From: CBDHCC01 sp965219235
GTDB lineage: Bacteria > Pseudomonadota > Alphaproteobacteria > Sphingomonadales > Sphingomonadaceae
Assembly (NCBI GenBank): GCA_965219235.1
Contig: OZ244721.1
Coordinates: 310,001-374,000 of the forward strand
Length of the DNA: 64,000 bases
Reading direction: 5' to 3'
In this document: positions 17,564 to 26,460 of the stretch, one piece after another
Layout: each line of letters opens with the position of its first letter
Position numbering within the stretch: the stretch's first letter is position 1
The notes under the pieces: model-generated
What the model was told of the DNA's origin: nothing
Seen by the model: only the letters and a program-made list of their open reading frames with translations
The model's database searches: none
Translations under genes and position numbers: made by a program

Positions 17564-20029
17564 CTATCGGGTCGGGCAGGTCAGCGGTTCGCCCACCGGT
17601 TCCAGTCCGATCCCGATCACCGTAATGTCAGACCCGGCGGGCGCGGCAAGCGAAAAGGCGTTGCCGACGGCCGCGATGTCCGCGCCACGCTCCGAAAAGC
17701 AGCGGATCGGAACGCGCAGAGTGGCGGGCGCGGTGCCGGCGCTCACCCGGTCGGCGATGTCGAGCGCCACCCCGCCCAGCCCCAGCTCCACCGGCCCCGA
17801 TCCCAGCGCGGCCACCCGCCAGTGGAGGGTCAGCGCGAAGGCGCCGGTCTGCTGGCGCGACAGGTCGGCGGCGGGGCCGTCGATGCTGACGCGGCCCGGA
17901 CCCGTCCACACGATGCGCTTGCCGTCCTCCTGCGCCGCCACATCGACGCTGGTCACGGTCACGAGGCCGGCCGGGCTGGTGGCGGTGGATGCCTCCACCG
18001 GACGCGCGCCGCCACTGTCGGACACGGTGAGCGTCCAGGGCGACTGCGCCTTGCCCGCCTCGAAATACCGCTCCACGTTCAGCGCGGCCTTCAGGTCCAC
18101 GCGCGGGTCTTCCGACAGCGCCGCCGCCGGAGCCGGCGCGCTGGCGTAGTCGAGGCCGTAGCCGGCCTGGAACAACGGGGCCTCGACCGGCGACCGCGCG
18201 TCGTTCGGCCAGGGAAAGGGCAGTCGGCCCGTGAAGTCCCGCGCCGCCTCGCCGTTCGCCGTCGCCACCAGGACGTCGGCGACCCCGCCGCCCTGCGTGC
18301 CGGGCAGCCACGCCGCCACGAAGGCGTCGGACGCGTTCATCTCCGCGTTCACGAACATCGGCCGGCCCGAGAGGAAGACGGAGACGACGGGCACACCGGC
18401 GGCCTTTAGCCGCCTGAGCAGCGCCAGATCGGTCTGGCCGTTCGGCTGATAGGCGAGCGTGGGGACGTCGCCCTGGAACTCCGCATAGGGATTCTCGCCG
18501 AACACCACGATCGCCACGTCGGGCTTGGCGGCGAACGAGCCGTCCGCGCTCAGCGTCGCCTGTCCCCCGGCCGCGCGGACGGCCGTGTCGATACCGCTCC
18601 AGATCGACTCCCCGTTCGGGAAGTCGGCGGGCGTCGTGCCCGTTCCCTGCCAGGTGATCGTCCAGCCGCCGGCCTGCTTGCCGATGTTGTCGGCTCCGTC
18701 GCCGGTTACCAGCACCCGGGCACCGGGCTTGATCGGCAGGACGCCGGAGTTCTTCAGCAGGACAAGCGACTTGGCCACCGCTTCGCGGGCCAGCGCCCGG
18801 TGCTTCGCGCTGCCGATCGCGCCATAGTTCTCGGTGGTGGGGCGCACGCGGTCCAGCATCCCGAGCTTCGCCTTGACCCGCAGGATGCGGCGCACCGCAT
18901 CGTCCAGCCGCGCCATCGGCACCGTGCCGTCCCTGGCTTCGCGGACAAGGCTCTCGTACAAGCCGCGCCAGCTGTCGGGCGCCATGTAGAGGTCCAGCCC
19001 CGCGTTGATCGCGGCCGGGCAGTCGGTGGTGGTGCAGCCCGGGATTTGCCCGTGCGCGTTCCAGTCGCCGACCACCAGTCCCTCGAAGCCCATCCGCCCC
19101 TTCAGCACGCCGGTCATCAGCGTGGCGTTGCCGTGGTGCTTGACCCCGTTCCAGCTCGAAAAACTCGTCATCACGGTCAGCGCCCCGGCGTCGATCGCGG
19201 CCGGATAGCCCTGCGCGTGCAGGCGGATCAGCTCGGCCTCCCCGATCTTCGCGTCGCCCTGGTCCTTGCCGCCCGCCGTGCCGCCGTCGGCCAGGAAGTG
19301 CTTGGCGGTCGCCGCCACACGGTCGATGGCCACGGTCCGTCCGGCGACGAGCGGCCCCTGCAGCCCCAGCACCATCGCCGCGGCGTAGCGCGCGACAAGC
19401 GCCGGGTCGGCGGCGTAGCCCTCGTAGGAGCGACCCCAGCGCAGGTCCTGCGGCACCGCGAGGGTGGGCGCGAAGGTCCATTCGATGCCCGACGCCGCCA
19501 CCTCCGCCGCGGTCGCCGCGCCGATGCGGCGCACGAGGTCCACGTCGTGCGCCGCGCCCAAGCCGATGTTGTGGGGGAAGACGGTGGCGCCCGGCAGGTT
19601 GTTGTGGCCGTGGACGGCGTCGACGCCGAAGATCACGGGGATCGCCAGCCCGTTCGCCTGTGGCTTCAGGGAGGCGGCGTGGAAGGAGGCGACGAGGTCG
19701 TGCCACTGCTTCGCCGTCGCGCGCTCGTCGCCATAGGGTCCGGAGTTGCCGCCCGCGAGGATGGAGCCGAGCGGATATTTGGCGAGGTCGGCGGGCGTGA
19801 TCTCGCTGATGTCCGCCTGGATCGTCTGGCCGACCTTCTGCTCGACCGTCATGCGCGCGATCAGCGCCGCGATTCGCGCCTCGGTCGCGGGGTCGGTGAT
19901 GGCGGCGGGACTGTGCGCCGCGGGCCAGAGATCGGGATGGGCGACCGCGTCCGACGACACGGCTTCCTGCGCCGCGACCGGCGTCCCCGCCAGAACCAAC
20001 GCGCCTGCGATCGCGTGCCAAGCCTTCAT
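17564..20029 (-). CDS. Periplasmic glycoside hydrolase family 3 (beta-glucosidase / exo-1,3-1,4-glucanase type)
   Basis: The 821-aa protein has a signal peptide cleaved after VAA (about residue 20). The GH3 (alpha/beta)8 domain shows FGVDAVHGHNNLPGATVFPHNIG (134-156), KHFLADGG (243-250) and the catalytic nucleophile D322 in GLVVGDWNAHG. The alpha/beta sandwich follows (VLLKNSGVLPIKPGARVLVTG, then GENPYAEFQGD). A C-terminal beta-rich domain (about residues 660-821) corresponds to the accessory carbohydrate-binding-like domain of ExoP-type enzymes. It removes glucose from beta-gluco-oligosaccharides in the periplasm. Downstream is the glucose-type symporter, upstream another MFS carrier. A LacI-type operator lies in its short leader. 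Confidence 0.92.
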   Translation of the reverse strand: MKAWHAIAGALVLAGTPVAAQEAVSSDAVAHPDLWPAAHSPAAITDPATEARIAALIARMTVEQKVGQTIQADISEITPADLAKYPLGSILAGGNSGPYGDERATAKQWHDLVASFHAASLKPQANGLAIPVIFGVDAVHGHNNLPGATVFPHNIGLGAAHDVDLVRRIGAATAAEVAASGIEWTFAPTLAVPQDLRWGRSYEGYAADPALVARYAAAMVLGLQGPLVAGRTVAIDRVAATAKHFLADGGTAGGKDQGDAKIGEAELIRLHAQGYPAAIDAGALTVMTSFSSWNGVKHHGNATLMTGVLKGRMGFEGLVVGDWNAHGQIPGCTTTDCPAAINAGLDLYMAPDSWRGLYESLVREARDGTVPMARLDDAVRRILRVKAKLGMLDRVRPTTENYGAIGSAKHRALAREAVAKSLVLLKNSGVLPIKPGARVLVTGDGADNIGKQAGGWTITWQGTGTTPADFPNGESIWSGIDTAVRAAGGQATLSADGSFAAKPDVAIVVFGENPYAEFQGDVPTLAYQPNGQTDLALLRRLKAAGVPVVSVFLSGRPMFVNAEMNASDAFVAAWLPGTQGGGVADVLVATANGEAARDFTGRLPFPWPNDARSPVEAPLFQAGYGLDYASAPAPAAALSEDPRVDLKAALNVERYFEAGKAQSPWTLTVSDSGGARPVEASTATSPAGLVTVTSVDVAAQEDGKRIVWTGPGRVSIDGPAADLSRQQTGAFALTLHWRVAALGSGPVELGLGGVALDIADRVSAGTAPATLRVPIRCFSERGADIAAVGNAFSLAAPAGSDITVIGIGLEPVGEPLTCPTR

Positions 20030-20064
20030 TCCGTCATCCCCACTCTCACATGATGTCGCGTTCT

Positions 20065-20078
20065 TGTGAACGTTCTCA
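20065..20078. promoter_or_regulatory. LacI-family operator in front of the GH3 gene
   Basis: TGTGAACGTTCTCA is a near-perfect 14-bp palindrome with the AACGTT centre typical of LacI/GalR-family operators, 36 nt upstream of the GH3 start. No LacI-type gene is in the window, so the repressor would act from elsewhere. Confidence 0.55.
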
Positions 20079-20080
20079 CT

Positions 20081-21415
20081 TCATCGTCTGCCATCCTCCC
20101 GCAGCCGTGGCAAGTGGGTGGGTGCCGTCCATCGCACGCGCCCGACCAGCGCCGCCGCCAGTAGCGTCAGGCCGACGAGAGTCACGAGCAACGGGCCGAA
20201 ATCGTCGGCGGTCGCCAGCCACAGCGCCAGCAGGGGCGAGAGCACCGAGGGCACCGTGTTGCTGAGGTTGAGGAGGCCCAGGTCGCGGCCGTGGCGGCCG
20301 GGCGTGGGCAGCAGCAGCATGGCATAGCCGGACTGGAGCGCCAGGAACACGGCGGAGGCCAGGCCGAAGATGACATAGCCGGCCACCGCCGTGCGCAGCG
20401 TGCCCGACAGGGCCATGATCCCGAGTCCCGCCGCCATGGCCAGGCACGCGCCCACCAGCATGATGCGCCGCCGCCCGCCACGGGCCGCCATCGCCGCCGC
20501 GCCGAAGGTGAGCGGCACGGAGGCGAGCAGCACGAGCGTCACCAGCGCCGCGAACTCCCGCTCCGGCATGTCCGCTCCGCCGAGCGCGCGGAAGATGTAG
20601 AAGAGAAAGCCGAACAGCGCCGCCTGCGCGACCTGCACCGTCAGCCGCGCGGCCCAGACGAGCGCCAGATCCGCGGTTCGCGACGCCCGCTCGCGGGGCA
20701 GGGGCGCGGGGTCCCGCGGACCGGACTCCTGCGCGAGCAGCACCAGCGGCAGGACCGCCGCGAGCACGAGGGCTCCAACCGCCGCCAGCCGCCATTCGTG
20801 GCTCGCCAGGCGCGACCAGCCGAACAGCAGTCCGGTCGCCGCCCCCGCCGCCGGCCCCAGCCCGAACACGCCGCCCAAGAGGCCGCGGCGGTGATCCGGC
20901 ACGGCGTCCGCCGCCCAGGCGGCCAGCGGGGCCAGCATCGCGTTGAGCGCGACCTGCCAGGCCACCACCGCGCCCAGCAGGGACGCGGGGGAGCCCGCCA
21001 CCGCGAGCGCCGCCGTAAGCGTCAAGGTGGCGAGCAGGCCGCTGGCCACCCAGGGGCGGCGACCGCCGATCTGGTCGCTCGCCCAGCCGAACAGGATATT
21101 GGCGGCGCTCGCCGACAGTCCGCCCGCGACGGTGATCGTCGCCAGCCAGCCGATCTCTCCACCCCCCGCGATCCGCGCCAGGCGCAGGGGGAGGAGCAGG
21201 GTCAGGAAAGGCACATAGGCGATGCAGCCGCCAGCCCAGGCGAGGGCGAACAGCGGCAGGAAGCGGGCCGACGCCCTCGCCTCCCGTCGGGGGGTCACGG
21301 CGATGGCCGGCTCCGGCGTGTCGCCGGAGCGGGTCCGTTCCCCATCGACGCGAACCCGATCGTGCTGTCCATCATCACGAAAGGCTAGGACGAGCGACCC
21401 CTCGGCGCAACGCAC
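20081..21415 (-). CDS. MFS transporter (possible sugar or glucoside carrier)
   Basis: The 444-aa frame encodes 12 hydrophobic segments with the MFS loop FGWASDQIGGRRPWVASG between TM2 and TM3 and MFS-type repeats. The loop resembles the GPH/SUC family of glycoside cation symporters. It precedes the GH3 gene by 51 nt and may import a glucoside. The start is uncertain: GTG at 21415 adds about 48 charged, non-conserved residues before TM1, and no strong ribosome-binding site was seen. A shorter start such as the GTG before TPRREARAS is possible. It diverges from the TetR efflux operon. Confidence 0.8.
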   Translation of the reverse strand: MRCAEGSLVLAFRDDGQHDRVRVDGERTRSGDTPEPAIAVTPRREARASARFLPLFALAWAGGCIAYVPFLTLLLPLRLARIAGGGEIGWLATITVAGGLSASAANILFGWASDQIGGRRPWVASGLLATLTLTAALAVAGSPASLLGAVVAWQVALNAMLAPLAAWAADAVPDHRRGLLGGVFGLGPAAGAATGLLFGWSRLASHEWRLAAVGALVLAAVLPLVLLAQESGPRDPAPLPRERASRTADLALVWAARLTVQVAQAALFGFLFYIFRALGGADMPEREFAALVTLVLLASVPLTFGAAAMAARGGRRRIMLVGACLAMAAGLGIMALSGTLRTAVAGYVIFGLASAVFLALQSGYAMLLLPTPGRHGRDLGLLNLSNTVPSVLSPLLALWLATADDFGPLLVTLVGLTLLAAALVGRVRWTAPTHLPRLREDGRR

Positions 21416-21439
21416 CGTCTCAACCAGCTGTGTGAAAGC

Positions 21440-21474
21440 TTGACAGTTCGATCGAACGAACTAGATCGCGAGTC
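21440..21474 (+). promoter_or_regulatory. TetR-operon promoter with operator in the spacer
   Basis: TTGACA (21440-21445), 16 nt, then TAGATC (21462-21467) gives a sigma-70-like promoter. The spacer holds the perfect palindrome GTTCGATCGAAC (21446-21457), a good operator for the TetR encoded next. The predicted transcription start falls at or within 1-2 nt of the ATG at 21475, so the message would be leaderless. Confidence 0.55.
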
Positions 21475-22110
21475 ATGGCGCAGGACCGACTTCTCGAAAC
21501 CGCGATCCGCGCGTTCGGCACGCATGGGCTGGAGGGCGTCAGCACCCGCCAGATCGCCAAGGCGGCCAACACCGCCATGTCGACCATCACCTACCGTTAT
21601 GGCGGCAAGGAGCAGCTTTATCAGGCGGCCGCCGAGCGCATCGCGGAGGTGATGGCCCAGGAGTTCGCGCCCGTACTGGACGCCGAGGAGGGTGTGGACA
21701 CGGGCGACCGGAACGCCGCCCGCGCGGCCATCCAGCGCATCGTCGGCCGCTTCGTCGAGAAGATGGCGAACACGCGGATGTCCGACCACTCCATGTTCAT
21801 CGTGCGCGAGCAGATGAGTCCGACCGCCGCCTTCGACGCGCTCTATGCCGGCATGATGGGGCGCATGGTGCGCCGCCTGCGCGAGCTGGTGTGCATCGCC
21901 ACGGGCGCGGCGGAGGAGGAGGCGACGCACGCCACGCTGACGCTGATCGGCCAGGCGATGGTGATGCGTTCGTCGCGCGCCACCGTCCTGCGGCTGTTCG
22001 ACGCCGCCGCCATCGACGCCGACCGGCTCGCCGACTTTCGGGCGCAGGTCGCCTTCAACATCGACGCCATCCTGGATCGGATGGCCGCACGCCACGGGAC
22101 ACGTCCATGA
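21475..22110 (+). CDS. TetR family regulator of the efflux operon (CecR-like)
   Basis: The 211-aa protein has an N-terminal HTH (ETAIRAFGTHGLEGVSTRQIAKAANTAM, then TITYRYGGKEQLY) and a long C-terminal domain with REQMSPTAAFDALYAGMM, the signature of CecR/YbiH-type TetR proteins, which control HlyD-linked efflux genes in E. coli. The stop overlaps the EmrA-like start (ATGA). No Shine-Dalgarno precedes its ATG, in line with the leaderless start predicted above. Confidence 0.9.
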   Translation: MAQDRLLETAIRAFGTHGLEGVSTRQIAKAANTAMSTITYRYGGKEQLYQAAAERIAEVMAQEFAPVLDAEEGVDTGDRNAARAAIQRIVGRFVEKMANTRMSDHSMFIVREQMSPTAAFDALYAGMMGRMVRRLRELVCIATGAAEEEATHATLTLIGQAMVMRSSRATVLRLFDAAAIDADRLADFRAQVAFNIDAILDRMAARHGTRP

Positions 22111-23306
22111 CCGACATCCAGAGCGACACCTCCGACCGGACGGACGAGGAGGCACGCGACGACGATCGCGCGGACGCCCGCGACACGTCGGATGTCGATG
22201 CCGAGAGCGGCGATGGGTCCGACGAGGAGAGCGATCGGGACGAGCCGAAGAACGAGCCGAAGAAGAGGTCGCTCTTCAAGCGGCCGATCTTCTGGATCGT
22301 GCTGCTGTCGGTCGTGGCCGTCGTCGCGATCGGCGGGTTCCTCTACTATCAGCACGCGCGCCAGTACGAGTCGACCGACGATGCTTTCGTCGACGCGCAC
22401 ATCGTGCGGATCGCGCCGCAGGTCGCCGGCACGCTGGTCCGGGTGGCCGACGTTGACAACCGCCATGTCGCGGCCGGCACGGTGCTCGCGGAGATCGAGC
22501 CGTCCGGCCAGGAGGATCAACTCGCGGAGGCGCAGGCCAACGTGGCCCAGGCGCAGGAGCAATATGGCGCGTCGCTCAGCCAGGTCTCCTCCGCGATGGC
22601 CGCCCGCCAGCAGGCCGCCGCGCAGGCGCTGAGCCCCGAGGCCGACGCCGCCAAGGCGAGGGACGACCTGCGGCGCTATCTGGAGCTCCGCCGGCTCGAC
22701 TCCGCCGCCGTTGCGCAGCAGCAGATCGACGACGCGCGCGCGGCCGCGACCCGAACCGCGGCGCTGGCCGCCGCCGCGCGCCGCAACGTGGACAGCGCCG
22801 ACGCGGCGGTGGATGTCGCACGCGACCAGTCGAAGGTGGCGCGCGCCGGCATCGCCGCGCGCCGGGCGCAGCTCGGCCAGTCGCGCACCACGGTGGGCAA
22901 TCTGCGCCTCGCCGCGCCGATCGCGGGTCAGGTCGTCAACCGGCAGGTGAACGTCGGCTCCTACGTTCAGCCCGGCACGCAGCTGATGGCGATCGTGCCG
23001 GAGCGCCTGTGGGTCACCGCCAACTTCAAGGAGACGCAGCTCGCCCGGATGAAGGTGGGTCAGCCCGTGGATATCAAGGTGGACGCCTATCCGGACGTCG
23101 AGTTCAAGGGGCACATCGACAGCTTCCAGAACGGCGCCGGCCAGGCCTTCGCGCTGCTGCCGCCCCAGAACGCGACCGGCAACTACGTGAAGGTGGTGCA
23201 GCGCGTGCCGGTCCGGATCGTGTTCGACACCGGGGGCAATCCCGACCCGCGCCGCTATCCGATCGGCCCCGGCATGTCGGTCGTTCCCACCGTCAAGGTC
23301 GAATAG
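22107..23306 (+). CDS. HlyD/EmrA-family membrane fusion protein
   Basis: The 399-aa periplasmic adaptor is anchored by one TM helix (about residues 60-82, FWIVLLSVVAVVAIGGFLYY). It has a biotinyl-lipoyl-like half (ESTDDAFVDAHIVRIAPQVAGTLV), an Ala/Gln-rich coiled-coil hairpin (about 130-250) and a beta-barrel (LWVTANFKETQLARMKVGQPV). The first 55 residues are a cytoplasmic tail made almost wholly of Asp, Glu, Ser and Arg, longer than in E. coli EmrA. Together with the next two genes it builds a complete tripartite pump. Confidence 0.93.
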   Translation: MTDIQSDTSDRTDEEARDDDRADARDTSDVDAESGDGSDEESDRDEPKNEPKKRSLFKRPIFWIVLLSVVAVVAIGGFLYYQHARQYESTDDAFVDAHIVRIAPQVAGTLVRVADVDNRHVAAGTVLAEIEPSGQEDQLAEAQANVAQAQEQYGASLSQVSSAMAARQQAAAQALSPEADAAKARDDLRRYLELRRLDSAAVAQQQIDDARAAATRTAALAAAARRNVDSADAAVDVARDQSKVARAGIAARRAQLGQSRTTVGNLRLAAPIAGQVVNRQVNVGSYVQPGTQLMAIVPERLWVTANFKETQLARMKVGQPVDIKVDAYPDVEFKGHIDSFQNGAGQAFALLPPQNATGNYVKVVQRVPVRIVFDTGGNPDPRRYPIGPGMSVVPTVKVE

Positions 23307-23307
23307 G

Positions 23308-24900
23308 ATGGCGAGCGCCGCCGCCCCGAAATGGACGCCGACCCGCTCGGCCGCCGGTCGCTACAGCCCGTGGTTGATCGTGGCGATCATCTCGATCCCG
23401 ACCTTCATGGAGGTGCTCGACACCGCGATCGCCAACGTGGCGCTCGACCATATCGGCGGCAGCCTGTCGGTCACCACCGACCAGGCGACCTGGGTCTTGA
23501 CCAGCTACCTCGTCGCCAACGCCATCGTCATCCCGATCTCCGGCTGGCTGTCGGACGCGATCGGGCGCAAGCGCTATTTCCTGCTGTCGATCGCGCTGTT
23601 CACCGGCGCGTCGTTCTTGTGCGGCGTCTCGCCGAATCTCACCACGCTGGTGATCGCGCGCGTGCTGCAGGGGATCGGCGGCGGCGGTCTGGCGCCGGTC
23701 GAACAGTCGATCCTGGCCGACACCTTTCCGCCGTCGAAGCGCGGCATGGCGTTCGCCGCCTTCGCCATCGTGGTGGTGGTGGGGCCGGTGCTGGGGCCGA
23801 CGCTGGGCGGCTATATCGTCGAATATTCGACCTGGCACTGGGTGTTCCTGATCAACGTGCCGGTCGGCGTCGTCGCCTTCTTCCTCGTGACCACCTTCGT
23901 CGATGAGCCCGAGCAGGTGAGCAAGGACCGCGCCGAGCGGTTCAGGAACGGCCTGTCGATCGATTATGTCGGCGTCATCCTGATCGTGCTGGGGCTGGGC
24001 TTCCTCGAATACACGCTCGATCGGGGATTGCGGGAGGACTGGTTTGCCAGCTCGCTGATCATCACAACCGCCTCTGTCGCCGCCGTGTCGCTGGTGGCGC
24101 TGGTGGTGTGGGAGCTCAACCACGACGACCCGATCATCGACCTCAGGCTGATGAAGAGCCGCAACTTCTCGCTCACGCTGCTCGTCATGCTCATCACCGG
24201 CCTGATCCTGTTCGGGACCACGCAGCTGATCCCGCAGTTCCTGCAGCAGGTGCTGGGCTATTCGGCGCTGGACGCCGGGCTGGCGCTCACCTTCGGCGGC
24301 TTTGCCACGCTGGTCGCCGTGCCCTTCGCCGGGCGGCTGAGCGACAAGGTCGATGTGCGGTTCCTGCTGTTCCCCGCGCTGATGGTCCAGGCGGCGGCGC
24401 TGTGGCACATGAGCGGCTTCACCACCGAGATTTCCTTCATGCAGGCGGCGGTGGCGCGGCTCTACCAGTCGATGGCGCTGCCCTTCCTGTTCGTGCCGAT
24501 CAACGCGATCGCCTATGTGGGCCTGCGCCAGACGCAGACGTCGCAGGCGTCGAGCCTGTTGAACGTCGCGCGCAATCTGGGCGGATCGTTCGGCATCTCG
24601 ATCTCGCAGACCATGCTGGCCAACGGCGTGCAACGTCACCAGACGGAGTTGGTGCAGGGGCTCAATCCGCTCAATCCCAATTATTCCGGCTGGATGGCCA
24701 AGGCCGGGCAAGCGTTCGGCGGCACCGGCGATCAGACGGCGATGGCGGTGCTCTACGGCCAGGTGCAGCGCCAGGCGGCGATGCTGTCCTATCTGGACGT
24801 GTTCCGGGGTCTGATGGTGATCGTGCTGGTCGTCGCCCCCGTCGTCGTCTTCATGCGTCAGGGGACGCCGGGCGAAAAACCTCCGGCGGGAGCACATTGA
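23308..24900 (+). CDS. DHA2-family MFS drug exporter (EmrB-like)
   Basis: The 530-aa, 14-TM antiporter has the DHA2 motifs LDTAIANVALDHIGG (TM1), WVLTSYLVANAIVIPISGWLSD (TM2/motif A), RVLQGIGGGGLAPV and GPVLGPTLGGYIVE (motif C). It begins 1 nt after the EmrA-like stop. It exports amphipathic compounds in exchange for protons through the EmrA adaptor and NodT channel. Confidence 0.94.
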   Translation: MASAAAPKWTPTRSAAGRYSPWLIVAIISIPTFMEVLDTAIANVALDHIGGSLSVTTDQATWVLTSYLVANAIVIPISGWLSDAIGRKRYFLLSIALFTGASFLCGVSPNLTTLVIARVLQGIGGGGLAPVEQSILADTFPPSKRGMAFAAFAIVVVVGPVLGPTLGGYIVEYSTWHWVFLINVPVGVVAFFLVTTFVDEPEQVSKDRAERFRNGLSIDYVGVILIVLGLGFLEYTLDRGLREDWFASSLIITTASVAAVSLVALVVWELNHDDPIIDLRLMKSRNFSLTLLVMLITGLILFGTTQLIPQFLQQVLGYSALDAGLALTFGGFATLVAVPFAGRLSDKVDVRFLLFPALMVQAAALWHMSGFTTEISFMQAAVARLYQSMALPFLFVPINAIAYVGLRQTQTSQASSLLNVARNLGGSFGISISQTMLANGVQRHQTELVQGLNPLNPNYSGWMAKAGQAFGGTGDQTAMAVLYGQVQRQAAMLSYLDVFRGLMVIVLVVAPVVVFMRQGTPGEKPPAGAH

Positions 24901-26444
24901 TGATCCGTCACAGATTGATGGTCGCCGCCTCGGCGTTCGCGCTCGGACTGTCCGGCTGCACGGTCGGGCCGGACTACCACGCGCCGGAGACGGTGGTGCC
25001 ACCCGCCTTCGTGGGGCCGCAGCCCGCCGGCGCGGCGGTCGACCCCGCGCACTGGTGGACAGTGTTCGGCGATGCGGAGCTCGACCGGCTGGTGACGACG
25101 GCGCTCGCCGACAATCCGGACATCGCGATCGCCGCCTCGCGCGTGCGCCAGGCGCGCCTGGCGGAGATCACGGCGCGGGCGCGTGGCCTGCCGAGCGTCA
25201 CCGCCGACGCGAATGTCAGCCGCGTGGATTTTTCCAAGAACGGCGGGTTCGCGACGATCGCACGCTCCTTCTCGTCGGGCGGCAACGGCACGCCGGGCAG
25301 CGGCACGGGCGGGAATGGCGAGGATGGCGGCGACGACACGCCGCCACCGACCCGCGGCGTGACCACGCCCGGCAACGGCATCACCACCTTCGCGCTGGGC
25401 TTCGACGCCTCGTGGGAGCTCGACCTGTTCGGCGGTGTGCGGCGCGGCCGGCAGGCGGCCGCCGCGCGCGCCGACGCGGCGGTGTGGTCGGCGCGCGACG
25501 CGGCGGTGATGCTGGCGGGCGAGGTGGCGCAGGCCTACTTCGCCTATCGGCTGGACGGCCAGCAGGTCGCCGTCATCTCCGACGAGATCGCCGCGCGCGA
25601 GCGGATGGTGGCGATCGTCGCCCACCGTGCCGACGTGGGGCTGGTGCCGCGCATCGACGCGGTGGCGGAGGCCGATGCGCTGACCGCCGCGCGCGCGCGC
25701 CTGCAGCCGGTGCTGGCAGACCGCGACCTGCGTCGTCACGCGCTCGCCATCCTGATCGGCCGCCCGCCCGCCGCGCTCGACACGGAGCTGGAGGGGCCGT
25801 TGCCGGCGCTGGAGCCGGTGCCGGCCATCCCCGCAGGCCTCCCCTCCGATCTGCTGCGCCGGCGGCCCGACGTCCGCTCGGCCGAGCGCACCCTGGCGGC
25901 ATCCACCGCCGACATCGGCGTCGCGGTCGCCGACCTCTATCCGAAGTTCAGCCTGACCGGCGCGCTCCAGCTCCTGTCCTCGGCGCTCGGCAACCTGTTC
26001 AGCACCGACAGCCTTCAGCGCACCGCCACGGGCGCGGTGTCCTTCCCGCTACTCGATTTCGGCCGGCGGCGCTCGGCGGTGGAGACGCGGCGCGAGGACC
26101 GTGAGCAGGACTACCAGCGCTATCAGTCGACGGTTCTGGGCGCGTTGCGCGACGTGGAGGATGCGCTCAGCCAGATCGAGGCCGAGCGCCGCCGCAACGT
26201 CGCGCTCGCCGACGCCGTGACGGGCGAGGAGCGGCAGGTGCGCGCGCTCGACGCCCGCTTCCGCACCGGCTTCGTGGCGGAGGACGCGGTGCTGGCCGAA
26301 CGCGCCCAGCTGCTGTCGGCGCGCGAGCAGCTGGCGGGCAGCGACGCGCAGCTGCGGCAGTCGACGGTGGCCCTGTTCAAGGCGGTGGGCGGCGGCTGGG
26401 ACGAGACCACGCCCGCCATGCCGGCGGATCTCCCGGAGCGCTGA
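24900..26444 (+). CDS. NodT-family outer-membrane efflux lipoprotein
   Basis: The 514-aa protein has a signal peptide with lipobox LSGC (Cys19), then the NodT start TVGPDYHAPE, and two outer-membrane-efflux repeats with long helices. Residues about 120-155 form a Gly/Asp/Pro-rich insert that is not part of the usual fold and should sit in an exposed turn. The start shares one base with the EmrB stop. It completes the TetR-EmrAB-NodT operon and ends facing the GH130-like gene. Confidence 0.92.
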   Translation: MIRHRLMVAASAFALGLSGCTVGPDYHAPETVVPPAFVGPQPAGAAVDPAHWWTVFGDAELDRLVTTALADNPDIAIAASRVRQARLAEITARARGLPSVTADANVSRVDFSKNGGFATIARSFSSGGNGTPGSGTGGNGEDGGDDTPPPTRGVTTPGNGITTFALGFDASWELDLFGGVRRGRQAAAARADAAVWSARDAAVMLAGEVAQAYFAYRLDGQQVAVISDEIAARERMVAIVAHRADVGLVPRIDAVAEADALTAARARLQPVLADRDLRRHALAILIGRPPAALDTELEGPLPALEPVPAIPAGLPSDLLRRRPDVRSAERTLAASTADIGVAVADLYPKFSLTGALQLLSSALGNLFSTDSLQRTATGAVSFPLLDFGRRRSAVETRREDREQDYQRYQSTVLGALRDVEDALSQIEAERRRNVALADAVTGEERQVRALDARFRTGFVAEDAVLAERAQLLSAREQLAGSDAQLRQSTVALFKAVGGGWDETTPAMPADLPER

Positions 26445-26460
26445 TCCGGACGGCCGGCGG

